DNA of 64,000 nt, from NCBI RefSeq assembly GCF_016808095.1, contig NC_068979.1:26803960-26867959 (forward strand), given 5' to 3'. This stretch comes from Vigna angularis (Eukaryota; Streptophyta; Magnoliopsida; Fabales; Fabaceae). The notes beneath the pieces are model-generated. The model saw nothing but the letters and a program-made list of their open reading frames with translations. It was not told the DNA's origin and did no database searches. Numbering within the stretch: the first letter of the stretch is position 1; each line of letters opens with the position of its first letter. This document shows, piece by piece, positions 35,161 through 47,530 of this stretch. The position numbers and the translations under genes are program-made.

Positions 35161-35465
35161 AGAAAAAATTAACTTCCAGATTCTATAATTCTAAAGTATT
35201 TCTTCATGGTATTTAAACTGATATTTTTCATAGGCATTCCTCATTATGTGGCTTATGGATTATACAATCTATAATTAAAAAATGTACAGTATACAATTTT
35301 TTAGATTATACAAATAAGGATCATACAAATTAGTATTATATTTAAAAGTATTTTCTTCCAGAAAAAAATAAATTTTGGATTGTTGAATTTGAACTTTTTA
35401 AGAAAAAAATTAATTTTCAGATTTTATAATTCGAAAGTATTTATCCATGGCATCCAAACCTATAT
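35161..35465. repeat. Dispersed pair of ~65-bp repeats
   Basis: The two units, 240 bp apart, share AGAAAAAA(A)TTAA, CAGATT.TATAATTC, AAAGTATTT and a CATGG block. Other partial units (ATTATACAATTC-like) lie between 34905 and 35300. They suggest an old subrepeat array. Confidence 0.55.
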
Positions 35466-35732
35466 ATAATTTCTTGTTACAATTAGGAGCAAAATTTCTT
35501 GTAACTGGGTGAGTCAATAGTGAGGAATATGAAAAAGCCATTCGTGTGAGCTTCAGAGCTTAAAGATATATAGGATAGAGAGAATAATTTTATATTGATT
35601 CATTTTAACATCGAGACTTATCTCACTTGAACAGAGGAATCATAACATGGTAGGATAAAGTTCATTTTTATGTTATTTCTTTTCAACGTAAGTCATCATT
35701 ACTAAGTCAACATTTTCATATTTACTATATTG

Positions 35733-35734
<2 letters not shown>

Positions 35735-35788
<54 letters not shown>
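35735..35788. repeat. (AT)n microsatellite
   Basis: An AT dinucleotide run of about 52 bases. Confidence 0.95.
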
Positions 35789-35789
<1 letters not shown>

Positions 35790-37024
35790 CCATGACATTA
35801 TTTGTAGATAATTTAAAATTGATTATTGAAAAGACCTTTTAAATTAATTATTTCTCAAGTCAAAATTTTCTTAACGATAAATCGTCGAAGTTTTCTTCAA
35901 TAAAGATTTTTTTAATGTTGATGAGGAAATAAAGTTAAAGTTTCTAAATCAAGGTTCTCGCTGACTCAAGGAAGGAAAGAAGAGTTTAAAAATTCAATGA
36001 TATAATTTGAAACTTGAAGTCAAAATTTGGAGATCATTTTGAAAAGATTACCAAGACTTTCCCTATGAAGAGTTATATGAAGAAGATACCAACTAATGTT
36101 AGTATGAAATAAAAATTTTCAAATTCAATAGAACTCCAAAAATTATATTTTCAATAGCTACAAATAGATGACAAGTTGATCAATAATTGAACAAAAACAA
36201 TCATAATGAAAAATTTTCAAAGATCAAAGGGCAAATCGTTGTAAAATTTCCTTAGTGAAAAGTCTAGTTTGAGAAAAAAGTGATAAGCTACTTTAATGTT
36301 TTTTATATTGTGAAGTTTACCCTTACGAGCCTTATTTGTTCTCTTTTTCTTTATAAGTGTTTTATCAATATTTAATTGAGAATTCTTGATCTTAGAAGGA
36401 GATTAATAATGATATCTAGAGAGATTGTATTCACCTAGAAAGGTTGATACTCATAATACCTATATAGGTTTTATACTTGTAACTTGAAGTTGTTTGTTAT
36501 TTGTTTTGTAATAAATTTTATTAGATTAGTGAAACCTCTTAACTAGAATGTTTAATGAAAAACTAGATATCACCTCTAAGCTTGATTGAATTAGTATAAA
36601 ACTTTCTTTTATACTTGATTTATTTGCTAATAAGTATTTCAATTTACTAAATGTAGAAAGAGTCTAGACTCTATTAAATCTTCCTTTTTAGAGTCATGTT
36701 CACCAACAATAAGATTACTATCAATTGAATCAAAGATTAAAAAGCCGGTTAAGTGATTGTTTTTTCTTAATATTTGTCTTAATATATCTACTTTAACAAT
36801 CATCCTATAATATGTTTTAAGTGTGTTGAATTTTATTACCACTTTCATATTAAAATTCTGATTACTTAATATTAAAATTATTTTATTTATGAATATTCAA
36901 AATTTTCATGATGAAAAAACTAGTATCATTTTAAACTCACTTTAAATTTTAAGTTTACAATCAAATATTAACCAGTATAGTTTTTATTTGAAGATTAATT
37001 TATAAGTAAATGATAATTACAAGA

Positions 37025-39324
37025 TGTAACATCCCAAAAATATAGTTGTAAACTATAATTAAGAGTACTTACATTTACAATAAAATAGAACAATTACAGG
37101 AAATAAAGGTAACTTATAGTTATCCTAAAATAACCATAAATTTAAAACTTACAAAAATCCTGATAGAAATCATAAAAGCAGACCGATCGGTCACACAAGA
37201 GGTGTATCAACCAAACAGTCCTATCCTAAAGGGGTTGAAGACTCCTTGCTTAGCACTTGCTTTAGAGAATCCTCTTCGCACTCTACTCACACCCACATGG
37301 TGATCATTGCAAGGACGCAGACGACCGAACGAACATGACAAGACAGGAAAATAAGGATAAGCTAGTGTAATTTAATTAACTATGTTAACATACAATTCAG
37401 ACAAACATATAATACAATCATACATATACAGAAACCATACAAGCATGTTATAACCGACCACTTTTACTCTGATTGTCCGGACTGTATGAATATGTAGCTA
37501 GGCCGTTCTTGCACTCATGGAAAGGTAAACTGGAAACCTCACAAATACCATAGCTGGAAACCCAAGCCGTCACACGAAGTTAGCCCTTCATCCCTCATTG
37601 TAGTTGGAAACCGCAAGCTACAACATGAGTTTAGTCCGTTAGCTGGAACCCCAAGCTATACGCGACCAGGCCTCCTACTATTCTCACCACATGCGTCACC
37701 ATTCTCTACTTGAGACTCGGTGACCATTAGAATGTCAGGATGAACGCCAACTTAGACTATCCATATTCATACTTTTATCACATTGAAACCAACCACCGAG
37801 ACATTCCTCCTTGGAATTCTCTTTCATATCCATATTATAAATATCTCATCATACCTTCACATTACATTAGAATTATCATACTTCCTCATCCATAACATCC
37901 TTAAATAAAAGTCACACAAAACAGTAAAACAACCCCCACCCTTGAGCACGACCGAAAAGAAAAGATCAATACAACCTATAGACAATGCCGAACGGGAGAA
38001 ACTCTCCCTACATGCGAACATGACCGAATGGTCATTTAGAGAGTAAGACTCAAGCATGAGTCGAAAACTTGAACTTATACCGAACACATATAGCTTAGGC
38101 CGAACGCTAACTCTATCATAATTGCTAGTATAATACCGAGCACTACCAAGAACAATCGCTAGTACGAGACCGAGCACTAACAAGAACGAGCGCTAGTAAG
38201 AGACCGAGCACTACCAAGAACGAGCACTACCAAGAACGAGCGCTAGTATGAGACCGAACACTACCAAGAACGAGCGCTAGTACGAGACCGAGCACTACCA
38301 AGAACGAGCGCTAGTACGAGACCGAGCACTACCAAGAAAGAGCGCTAGTACGAGACCGAGCACTACCAAGAACGATCACTAGTACGACTAAGAACGAATG
38401 ATAATACCAACCGGAAGACTGCCGAGGTCGAAAACGAGTACATTTAAAACTGAATGACAATATTAAACCGGACAACACTAAGACCGAATATCACTACGAA
38501 ACCGAATACCGCTAAGTCCAATTAACTGACATGACCGAGCGTTCAACAATGAGCGCTCGACTTTCTACATAACTCTGCAGAACTTCTCAACCAGTTCACA
38601 AGTCTTGGCAATACACAAAAATCAAGCCAACATCAAATTATCTACACATGCACACGTCCAACAATGCCGAATACCAATTCATTCACTTTTACACACATGC
38701 ATAATCATCAAACAACATATTCATACATAATAAATCATAATTAAATTAACTAGCTTTCCTTACCTCTATGATCGAACCGAGAGCTCAACAACTGCAGACT
38801 CGATTACCACCAGAAATTCCTATGAACACCTACAGTTCACCGATTGGTGAGAAAAGACCACCCAATGGACCAAAATGGAGTTAGAAAGGGGAAAAGAAGG
38901 TTGAAGAACACATGCAAGCAGCCAGACTACCTTGCATGTGATAGAATTTTCCAGATTTTAACAAAACTGAAGAAATGAAACTTACCCGTTCAAAACACAA
39001 GTTTGATCGGTGAGAATGAAAGTCCTTGACATTAGGATAGCTTACGCACAATCTGATTGTAGATCAGATGCGGTGAGATGAAAGATTTTTAGAGAGAATT
39101 TGTAGAGAGAAGGAGGAGAAAAGAGAGCAGAGCTTTGAAGAGTGATGATGGTTTCTCAAATAATGAAACCAACTTTGAATTCAGCGTTTATATATCAACA
39201 TTATTTTATTATTAAATGTTCGGTCTCATTTTCTGGTGCCACTTGTTCACTCCCAAGGCTGACTCCTCTCAGTCTTTACATGAAACACCTGTCCCTCTAT
39301 AAACTAATTTTTCTGGTTCTTACA
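37025..39324 (-). repeat. Putative 3' LTR of the Gypsy element (~2.3 kb)
   Basis: On the minus strand it starts TGTAAGAACC directly after the polypurine tract and ends GGGATGTTACA. The start is well supported. The far end is inferred only from the TGTAACATCCC motif at 37025, because no partner LTR exists in the window. It contains a 34-bp minisatellite. Confidence 0.55.
38124..38390. repeat. 34-bp minisatellite inside the Gypsy LTR
   Basis: About eight copies of a unit with CGCTAGTACGAGACCGAGCA and then CTACCAAGAACGAG. Some copies are shortened or have point changes. There are no unique spacers between units. Confidence 0.9.
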
Positions 39325-39499
39325 TTCTCCCCAACAACAAAAATTTTCGTCCTCGTAATCTATGCTTACCAGAAAATAGATGAGAGAACAATTCCCTCAT
39401 GACATTTTCAAATTTCCAGGTAGAGTCACCTATTCTCCTATCCCCAAACAACCTTAACTAGAATGATGGCTTTTCCTCTAAATTACTTAGGTAGGCTCT

Positions 39500-39965
39500 T
39501 CATACTGTTGACCGGCTGCATCTCGATCGAACGATTATGTTGGTGAAAGGGGCCGGGTGGTGACATTTAAATAAGAGGTTGTGACACTGAAGGGAGAACC
39601 GAACAATAATGTTAATACCGAACGGTGGAAAGTTAATATTAAAGGGTCACAAGTCTGTTATGAGAGAAAGAAATAGTGGAAAAGTTCGTTAACTGTTTAG
39701 GGAAGAGAGAGTATAAATAATTGCTGAGTGGTTCGAAGAAGGGGCATCAGATATTTTAGGTTTAGGGTTGAGACTGGATCTCTTGGTTAGTGGAGGAAAC
39801 GAGGTTTCCTAGGGATCGTTTACTAGTGTTCTCTTCTTTATTTTCACTACAGATTGAATAAGATACATATACCTACAATATATGTTCCTACTGTACAACG
39901 AGTGAGTGAGTAGAGAGTAAAAAAAATTTTAGATTTCCTGACTAAAGAAACCTAAAGGTAGTACT
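39500..39965. other. Unrelated stretch splitting the Gypsy pol remnant
   Basis: Between the chromodomain-like end and the integrase core lie ~460 bp with no pol similarity in any frame. They contain a TATA-like GAGTATAAATAA. They may be a secondary insertion such as a solo LTR, but I could not define matching ends. Confidence 0.35.
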
Positions 39966-40860
39966 TCATCCCTGACTCCTAAAGGATCCAATACATACGC
40001 CCGTATAGATCTACAAGTGTCTGAATCGTCCTTTCCGTCTGGCCGTTCGTTTGGGGATGATAAACTGAACAAATCTTCAACTGGTTGTCCAACTCTCTCT
40101 GCAATGGGTGCCGAAATTGAGAGGTGAATTGAGGATCCTTGTCTGAATTGCTACTAAACGGCACTCCAAGCAATCAAACCACTTCCCTATTGTAGAGTTG
40201 AACCAATCTTTGACATTGACTTCTCAAACCGATGATCATAAAGTAAGCACTCTTGGTCAACCCATCCTTAACAACTCAAATAACATTACGACCTTATGAC
40301 CAAACGGGAAATGTGATTGACTAAGTTCCTGGTAATTCTATCCCGTTTTCGTACGGTCTTTAATGTTTTACCTTCACCTTTTGATATGTTAAACAATAAC
40401 ACATAAACCGAGCACGTATGCTTTCATACCCGACCACAAAGAAATGATTTTCTTGAGATCCTGATACATTTTAGTCATGCCTTGACTCATACTAAAATGA
40501 TTATGATGTCCTTTCTCAAGAATCAATCTCTTAAATTTCCTATTATCAGGAACATAAATCCTTTGACTGAATCTTCAAAATACCGCCCGTTTCCAACGCA
40601 AAATCTCACCTTTGCTCACTACCGATCGGTTCTCTGGAAATCTGCAACTCAACATTTGCCGACTGCTTATCTCAGGTCTTGCCGAACGGTTCACTTTCTA
40701 CCTCCAACTGATGCATCTAATACCGTTCGATTTTAACCTCACTTGTAATCTTAAGTTCCTGAAACTCTCAACTAAACCCGACTCTCGAATTATCATTACC
40801 TACACATGTCCTAGAATTTGTACTTGATTCATCCAGAATTCACACTTGAACAATTTTAGC

Positions 40861-41728
40861 ATACAACTCCTTTTTCCTTAAAATATAAAATTATAAAATT
40901 AAAAAAATTATAAAATTATAAAAATATAATTTTTATACTTTTATGATTTTATATTTTTATGTTCATAATTATATTTTTAAATTTATAATTATATATTTTA
41001 TAATTTTTTAAAATTTAAAATTTTAAATTTTTTGTAATTTTTATTAAATTTTTTTTTGATAAATATTGTAAATATTTTGAGAAAGAGACAAATTTAACGA
41101 CTTAATCGATTTTTTTCAAAATACCATAAAAATTAATAGAAACTTGATTAAAAGTTTTCAAAATTCAATGTCTTTTATTTGGGAATTTTATGAATTTTAA
41201 AATTTCTTTTGTGAGATTAATCTAGGATTAAACTAAAAAAATGCAGTGTACAAAAGATTATCCGTATTAAAATTAATTCAATAATAAAAGATTATCCGTA
41301 ATAAAATTAATTTAATAATTTAAAAAGTATTTCAAGGACTATTTTTAAAGATAGTGATATTTTACAATATTTTTTTATAATATTTTAATACTATGTATGT
41401 GTTATTATATAATTGATTTAGATTGGTATTTATGATTATTATTATTAGTTATGGAGTAATTTTGGATTAATATATCTAAATGATATTAAAATGTTAAAAT
41501 AATGTTTTCAAAGTATCATTATTATTTTTAAATTTTTTATAAAAGTGTAGATTTTGCAAACTGGAGAGAAAGGAAAAAGAAAAACATAACTCCTCAATAT
41601 ACAAGCCAAACAAGCCCTCAGTTTGTGTGAACGTGCTTTAAAAGTTATTCTGTCATTGCTTAGATTATAGATGCAAGGCATATAATTTATCACAGAGGAA
41701 GGAGAGAATTGTGTGTTTAGGCCTAGAC
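40861..41728. other. AT-rich intergenic and MMTAG2 upstream region
   Basis: Extremely A/T-rich sequence (40870-41060 in particular) with no gene. The last ~150 bases are more balanced and should include the promoter and leader of the MMTAG2-like gene. Confidence 0.5.
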
Positions 41729-44700
41729 ATGTATCATCCAACCAGAGGTGGCGTTCGTGGCGGTCGAGATCGTAAGTTTTCTATGCTCTTCTCTTGTCCG
41801 GACACTATCAATTTCTCGTTATTTTCCATCTCTCTCTTTGGGGGTATCGAATTCTTTTAGAAATATGTTAAATTGAAATTTCAAGAATTCATTCTTGAAT
41901 TTGGTATGGTGAGCGGTTTCTACAAATCAGGGTTTTGTCTTTTTTTTTTTAATTTTATGTTTTCATGAGTTGATCGATCATATTGAACCCTAGAACTCTG
42001 GGGTTTACAAAATTAATTCTCAAGAATAAAACCTATGTTTATAATTTTAATTGATTATGCATGTATATAAATTTTATGTTTGCTTTTTACCTTTGATGAC
42101 CAGAGTTCACTTGGGACGATGTGAAAGTTGATAAGCATAGGGAGAACTACCTCGGTCACAGTATCAAGGCTCCTGTTGGAAGATGGCAGAAAGGTAAAAT
42201 TGATTGTTTATTTCAACTCAGGATTTTGTTCATTGAGAATTTTGAATGCTGTTTTTATACTCTTGCATGTAGCATGGTGACAAACCATTAGTTAGTTACA
42301 TTTGCAGACACCGGATACGTGGGAGATATGGGTGCCCTCGACTTGTAATTCTGATTATTTGGGGATTCATAACATGCTTTTAATTGGTATTTGTAGTTTT
42401 ATGCTTTGAATTGACTAATGGAATAATTAAACTCTGTGCTGAACTAAATCCGAATTGATATTCCCATTTAATAGTTCAGATTATATGTTAATTTTTAGTT
42501 GGATACTGTTAGACATCAGTTCACAGTATCGAAAGAATATCTCATTGTTCTGTTATATTATTTAAAGTCTATTGTTCTACCTTCTCTCTCTCTCTCCTAA
42601 GATATATTTACAAGCAGAGGACCTTCTACAATGTGTATGTATTTTCTGTTTATCACGAAAAGAAAAAAAGAAGAGGTATTTCTACCAAAACCACCAAAGT
42701 TTCCATATGATATCTTTTTCAATATGGTTATTCAAACAGATATTTGTTTATAGTCTTGAACAGATGTTGAAAACTTTTGTTTGTCTTATTCCCTGTTTGA
42801 GTCAATTAAATTGGTCACTCTTTGGTTTTCAAAATCTACTGAAGTGGCTTCTTTTTTCAATAGAGAACAATTTGTCTTCTGTATATAAAAATTTGGCCAA
42901 TTTACTCTAACATGAGCTTCTTCTGAGTGCTTCCCTACCTCCTCCTCTTAGTCTTTTTATTTTATTGGAATATATTTACAACTGCTATTTAACTCATTGG
43001 TATTGGATCTTAGGTTGTTTCATAATATTTCTAGTAATGTGTGATGGAAGTATATAAGCGTAGCATATGGCATGTTGGTGTTGCTGACATTTTTTTCATT
43101 GTATTTATATCTATTTGATTTACTTGAATTGAATTATAAGAAGCTGGGAAGTCTGTAGAAAGATAATAGACAGACACGTGAAAGAAAAACTATTCCTCTG
43201 CTTCCTGTTTCTAAGATGCTTAAAAAAGGCTCAAGACACGAGCATATAAACATTCACTATTTTTTTGTTCTTTGCGTCTTTGCTTTTTATTACTTTCCCT
43301 GTTTTCTTCACTTTGTATTACTTGGAAGTAGTAGAAGTAGGAACCCATTAACTGTTTTCCGGATGCCTTACTTTTTTGTATTGACGGTGTATTGCCAATG
43401 AAATCTAATTACACTTTAGCTTTTCCAGTGTTCAAAGAAATGTCCTATGTTAGGATGCTTTGAGCATTGTAGTTATTTGAACACACGAGCTTTAGCTACT
43501 CTATTGCAAGATTCACTTTGTTTGTGACCTACCATGATTATGGTTTCATCTCTCTGTCCTGAATCTGTACTGAGGATAACTCCACTTTTCATTGTATTTA
43601 TTGTATAGATTTCTCTTTGATTAGTATAGTTCATTGGTCAAGTTTTCTAGCAATGCGCAGTTTGTTATTATCTTCGTAAAAGAGCATCATTGAATCTCCT
43701 CCTTTGATTCAACAGGGAAAGATCTTTTCTGGTATGCCAGGGATAAAAAGTCCCAAAATGCAGAAATGGAAGCTGCAAAAGAAGAGATAAAAAGAATTAA
43801 GGAAGAAGAGGAGCAGGCAATGAGGGAAGCACTTGGCTTAGCTCCCAAGCGTGCTAACCATCCTCAAGGTAATCGTTTAGATAAACACGAGTTTTCAGAA
43901 CTGGTAAAGCGAGGGTCTACAGCAGAGGACTTAGGTGCAGGTCATGCTGAAGCAGCAAGGGTCCAAGGTCTTGGTTTTTCAAGGTAAAGTGACTTAGAAA
44001 GTAAAACATTTTTAAAGCTATTATTGTCTTCACATTTAATTTAATTTTTGCTATTTTCTATTTCAGTTGTTTCTGATTTTGTTAGCTCATTGTTTGAAAT
44101 ATAATATAAAACCTTTTATGTGTTTTTACCTACTTCAGATTAAAGTAAAGAAGATTTAGGGTGAATTTGAGAGAGTGAGTTCTCTCCTCTTAGGTTTTCA
44201 TATTTATAGTATAGTTTGAGATACATTAGATACAATGGATGAGAGAAAAGAAGAGAACTCTAGAAGATGCTCCTCGCATGCTACTAGGTACAACACATAG
44301 TACAACACATAGTACAATAAATCATATTTAAGACTATTTATTCTAACACTCCCCTTAAACTGGAGCATACAAATTATGTGTCAAGCTTTATTAATACATC
44401 TACATGTTGGTCATTTGATCTGACAAAGTCAATACAAATTTCTTTGGACAACAATTTTCTCCAATAAAATGACTTTCAATTTCTATGTGTTTGGTCCTCT
44501 CATAGAATATAGGATTAGAAGCAATGTGGAGAGCAGCTTGATTATAACAATATATCTTTATTGGCTGAATGTAGTAAAAACCTAATTCTTGTAAGAGTTG
44601 TTTAACCCATATAAGTTCAAATGTCGGGAATGCCTTTGCTCTGTACTCGGCTTCAGTAGATGATCGTGCAACAACATTTTGCTTTTTACTTTTCCACGAG

Positions 44701-47530
44701 ACTATATTTCCTTGAAGAAAAACACAATATCAACATCTATCTATATGAGAACTAGCCTAATCAGCATCACAATATCCAATAACTTTGCTATTTCCTTTAT
44801 CCTCATAAAGTAGTCCTTGTCATGGAGCTTTTATAAGATATCTTCGAATAGAATGACAACATTCCAGTGATTGACGTAAGGATGTTGAATGAATTGACTT
44901 AACACCAACTGCAAAGGATAGATATGGTCTTGTAATAGTAAGATAAATAAGTTTTCCAACTAGTCCTCTGGACCTTTCTGATTTGGATCCATGGGACAGT
45001 AAACCAGTCAATCATATTTGTCTCTTTAAGAATATCAAAAGCATATTTCATTTGAGAAATTACAACTCCTTCCTTTGTATGGGCTACTTCTATGCCCATA
45101 AAATATTTTAGATTTCCAAGATCCTTGGTTTGAAAAGATGGCATAAGTGTTCCTTTAACTGAGATTTTCCCAGCATCATTGGCTGTGATCATTATATCAT
45201 TGACATACACTATTAAGTACACACATTTTCCAGTAAGGCAATAGAAAACAGAGTGGTCTGGCTAACTGCATTTCAGCCCAAAGGATTGAACAATGTTGCT
45301 GAACTTCCCGAACCAAGCATGTGGAGATTGCTTGAGACCATAGAGAGAGTGGCACAACTTACAAACCAAACCAGACTCCCCTTGAGCAACAAACCTAGGA
45401 GGTTGCTCCATGTAAACTTTCTCTTCAAGATTGCCATGCAAAAAAGCATTTTTAATGTCTAGTTGATGAAGGGGCCATTGACAAATGGCTGCCATTGCAA
45501 CGAAGAGTTTGACAATAGTCACTTTGTCTACTAGTGAAAAAGTATCACTTAGTCAAGCCCATACATTTGAGTGTATCCTCTAGCCATCAATTGGGCTTTA
45601 AGTCGATCAACTTCATCATTGGGTCCAACCTTAATGGTGTAGACCCATCAACAACCTACTGTCTTTTTCTCAGAAGGAAGAGGAACTAACTCCCATATTT
45701 TATTGTGTTCAAGGACCTGCATTTCTAAAATCATGGCTTGTCGCCACCCAAGATGATCAAGTGCTTCTTTCATAGTTTTAGGAGTAGTAATAGAAGAGAC
45801 ACATGAAATAAAAGAGAAATAGGAAGGAAATGTTGTGATAACTAAGAAAAATGTAAATAGGGTGAGGATTTCAAGTAGATCAAGTACCTTTGCGGATGGT
45901 AATGGGCCAACTCGAATCATCATGATCAGGAGTTGTGGTACCAGGTGATGATGGAGAATGACCTTCGAAAGAGGACTCACCGTTGGGTATTGGGCTAGCC
46001 ATTTGGTTTCTGTGTGGTGACAATGGTTTAGTAGGATTTGGTATAGTATTTTGGACTATAGGAGTAGAAGACTCAATTAATGGGACAGGTAGAACATTTT
46101 GAACAAAATTAGAATCTTGAGTAGAAGTAGGGAAGAAAGGAGATTGCTAAAAAATTGTGACATTGGCAGTCATGTAATACTTGATCTTGGGAGAGTAACA
46201 TCGATATCCTTTTTGAAGACAAGAATAACCCTCTGGTTGAGAGTTTATCTTAACCTGGAGACATGGACAAACTATACACAACCAAAAACATGTGGAGTTA
46301 TATGAAAGAGGGGCTCTTTTGGAAATAGAATGAAATAATGAACTTTATTTTCAAGAGAAGAAGACATTCTATTAATGAGATAACATGGTGTTAGGACCAC
46401 ATCACCTCAAAAAATTGTCTAGTTACTTAGTTGGTTTTATCAGAAAATAAGCTGCCACCCGTTTATGTAAATTTTTATTTATCAGAGTTTATATTTGTTG
46501 AAGCATCAGATGGACCAAAAATAGTCTAGTCCTTGTAATTCATGGTTTTTATCACAAAATGGGACTCCTTTGTTTATTATTTCTAGAAAAGGATGGGGTC
46601 TTAGTAGCTTTATTTAGCACATGTCAAAAAGTGATAACCCAATGACATTTGGAAGAACTGGCATGCAACATAGTGAACTTGTGTTTTGGATATTTCTTTT
46701 TCTTCTTTTTGTCCTTATCATTCTTTGTATTTTGCTCAACCAACCATGATCTTTCCAGTGCAGCAGTAAAGATTAAAAAACGGCTGATTGAGAATTGTAT
46801 ATTGTGAAATCACCTAGGACCTTAGGCAGAGAAAGTTTTCCTGCTACAAATGCACTTTCATTCTTTGGCTTTTCTGGTCTATCACTGAATGTGAGGCTTA
46901 CTCAACATTTATTGCTGTGGTGTATGAAATATACACATACAATGGTCAATAATCTACTACGGTAATACCAATCTACTGTCCTAGTTTGTTATAGTTGTCT
47001 TTGGCAGTTGCAATTGGCTATAATGGTAGATTGGTGTACTTGTGTAGTTTTTCACACTCGTTTTTGAAAACTGATATTTTAGAATATTCAACAGATTTAT
47101 TCTCTTGAAGATATACTCCACACCGAGTTTGTTTTCCTTCTAAATGAAAACAATCATGTTTATTCTCAAGGAATTCCCTACCAATATTCTGTTACTTAGG
47201 TTTCCTATCGTTTGTAGAGAACCACGCCCTTGGGAGGAACCTGGTTCTTCAAAGCTTTCAGTGGATGATGCACCAGCTGAGGTGGAAAATGTGTCTATTC
47301 CAGATCAACCTGCAACGAAGACTGAAGATGCTTCAGAAGATGAAAATAGAAGAAAGAGAAGACGAGAGGAGAGGAAGCAGGAGAAACATGAAAAGCGTGA
47401 GAAGAAGCATTCTCGGGAGGATAGGAAGCAAGAGAAACGTGAGAAACATGAGAAGCGGTATTCTCGTGATTCAGATGACAGGAAGAGGCACAAGAAAGAC
47501 AAGGAGAGGAGGAGACATGATTCAGATTGA
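41729..47530 (+). CDS. MMTAG2: MMTAG2-like (multiple myeloma tumour-associated protein 2 family) nuclear protein
   Basis: The exons are 41729-41771, 42104-42193, 43716-43983 and 47218-47530, giving 237 residues. The N-terminal domain matches the conserved MMTAG2/Kinase_phosphor domain: [18 protein letters not shown], then [44 protein letters not shown] second conserved block ([32 protein letters not shown]) follows. The last ~75 residues are a highly charged K/R/E/H/S/D tail with repeated (K)QEKxEKR and a closing RRRHDSD, as in nuclear RNA-associated proteins. The biochemical role in plants is not established to my knowledge. Exon 1 is only 43 bp, which makes this gene easy to mispredict. Intron 3 (3.2 kb) holds a Copia remnant in antisense. 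Confidence 0.9.
44132..44348 (-). repeat. 3' LTR of the Copia element (217 bp)
   Basis: On the minus strand it begins TGTTAGAATAAATAG right after the polypurine tract and ends ...CTGAAGT. This is the same kind of end (ACTTnAGATT on the + strand) as the VIK-intron LTRs. It contains a short ACAACACATAGT duplication near 44285-44315. Confidence 0.75.
44132..46425 (-). mobile_element. 5'-truncated Ty1/Copia retrotransposon in MMTAG2 intron 3
   Basis: On the minus strand from ~46425 the remnant has the end of integrase (HVFGCVCFVH), a connecting region, and RT ([30 protein letters not shown]). The RT catalytic loop reads YVNDIMI and is followed by [13 protein letters not shown]. RNase H pieces follow ([16 protein letters not shown]), then a polypurine tract (TTTAAGGGGAG) and the 3' LTR. 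Stops and frameshifts break every frame and the metal-binding YVDD loop is altered, so it is inactive. The 5' LTR, gag and most of integrase are missing. The PPT-proximal sequence matches the non-autonomous element in VIK intron 6. Confidence 0.88.

Larger units (their letters stand above)
34230..37024. other. AT-rich intergenic region
   Basis: No gene is seen. It contains a pair of ~65-bp related repeats (35161-35225 and 35401-35465), an AT microsatellite at about 35735-35788, and short chance frames only. Confidence 0.5.
37025..40860 (-). mobile_element. 5'-truncated Ty3/Gypsy LTR retrotransposon
   Basis: Read on the minus strand, the remnant starts near 40860. It has a decayed integrase zinc-binding region (ILEKGHHNH, TKMYQDLKKI; ~40380-40590). 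An integrase core follows (LTKSAYFMI, SDKDPQFTSQF, YHPQTNGQTERTIQTL; ~39985-40260). After an unrelated stretch come the chromodomain-like pol C-terminus (DSTWKFENVMRELFSHLFSG; ~39342-39490), a polypurine tract (GTTGGGGAGAA) and the 3' LTR beginning TGTAAGAACC. Frames are broken by stops and shifts, so it is inactive. The 5' LTR, gag, protease and RT are missing. This is clearly a chromovirus-type pol end. Confidence 0.8.

Noticed and set aside
38124..38390. CRISPR-like array
   Set aside because: Units are directly tandem with no unique spacers, no cas genes, and lie in a plant retrotransposon LTR.
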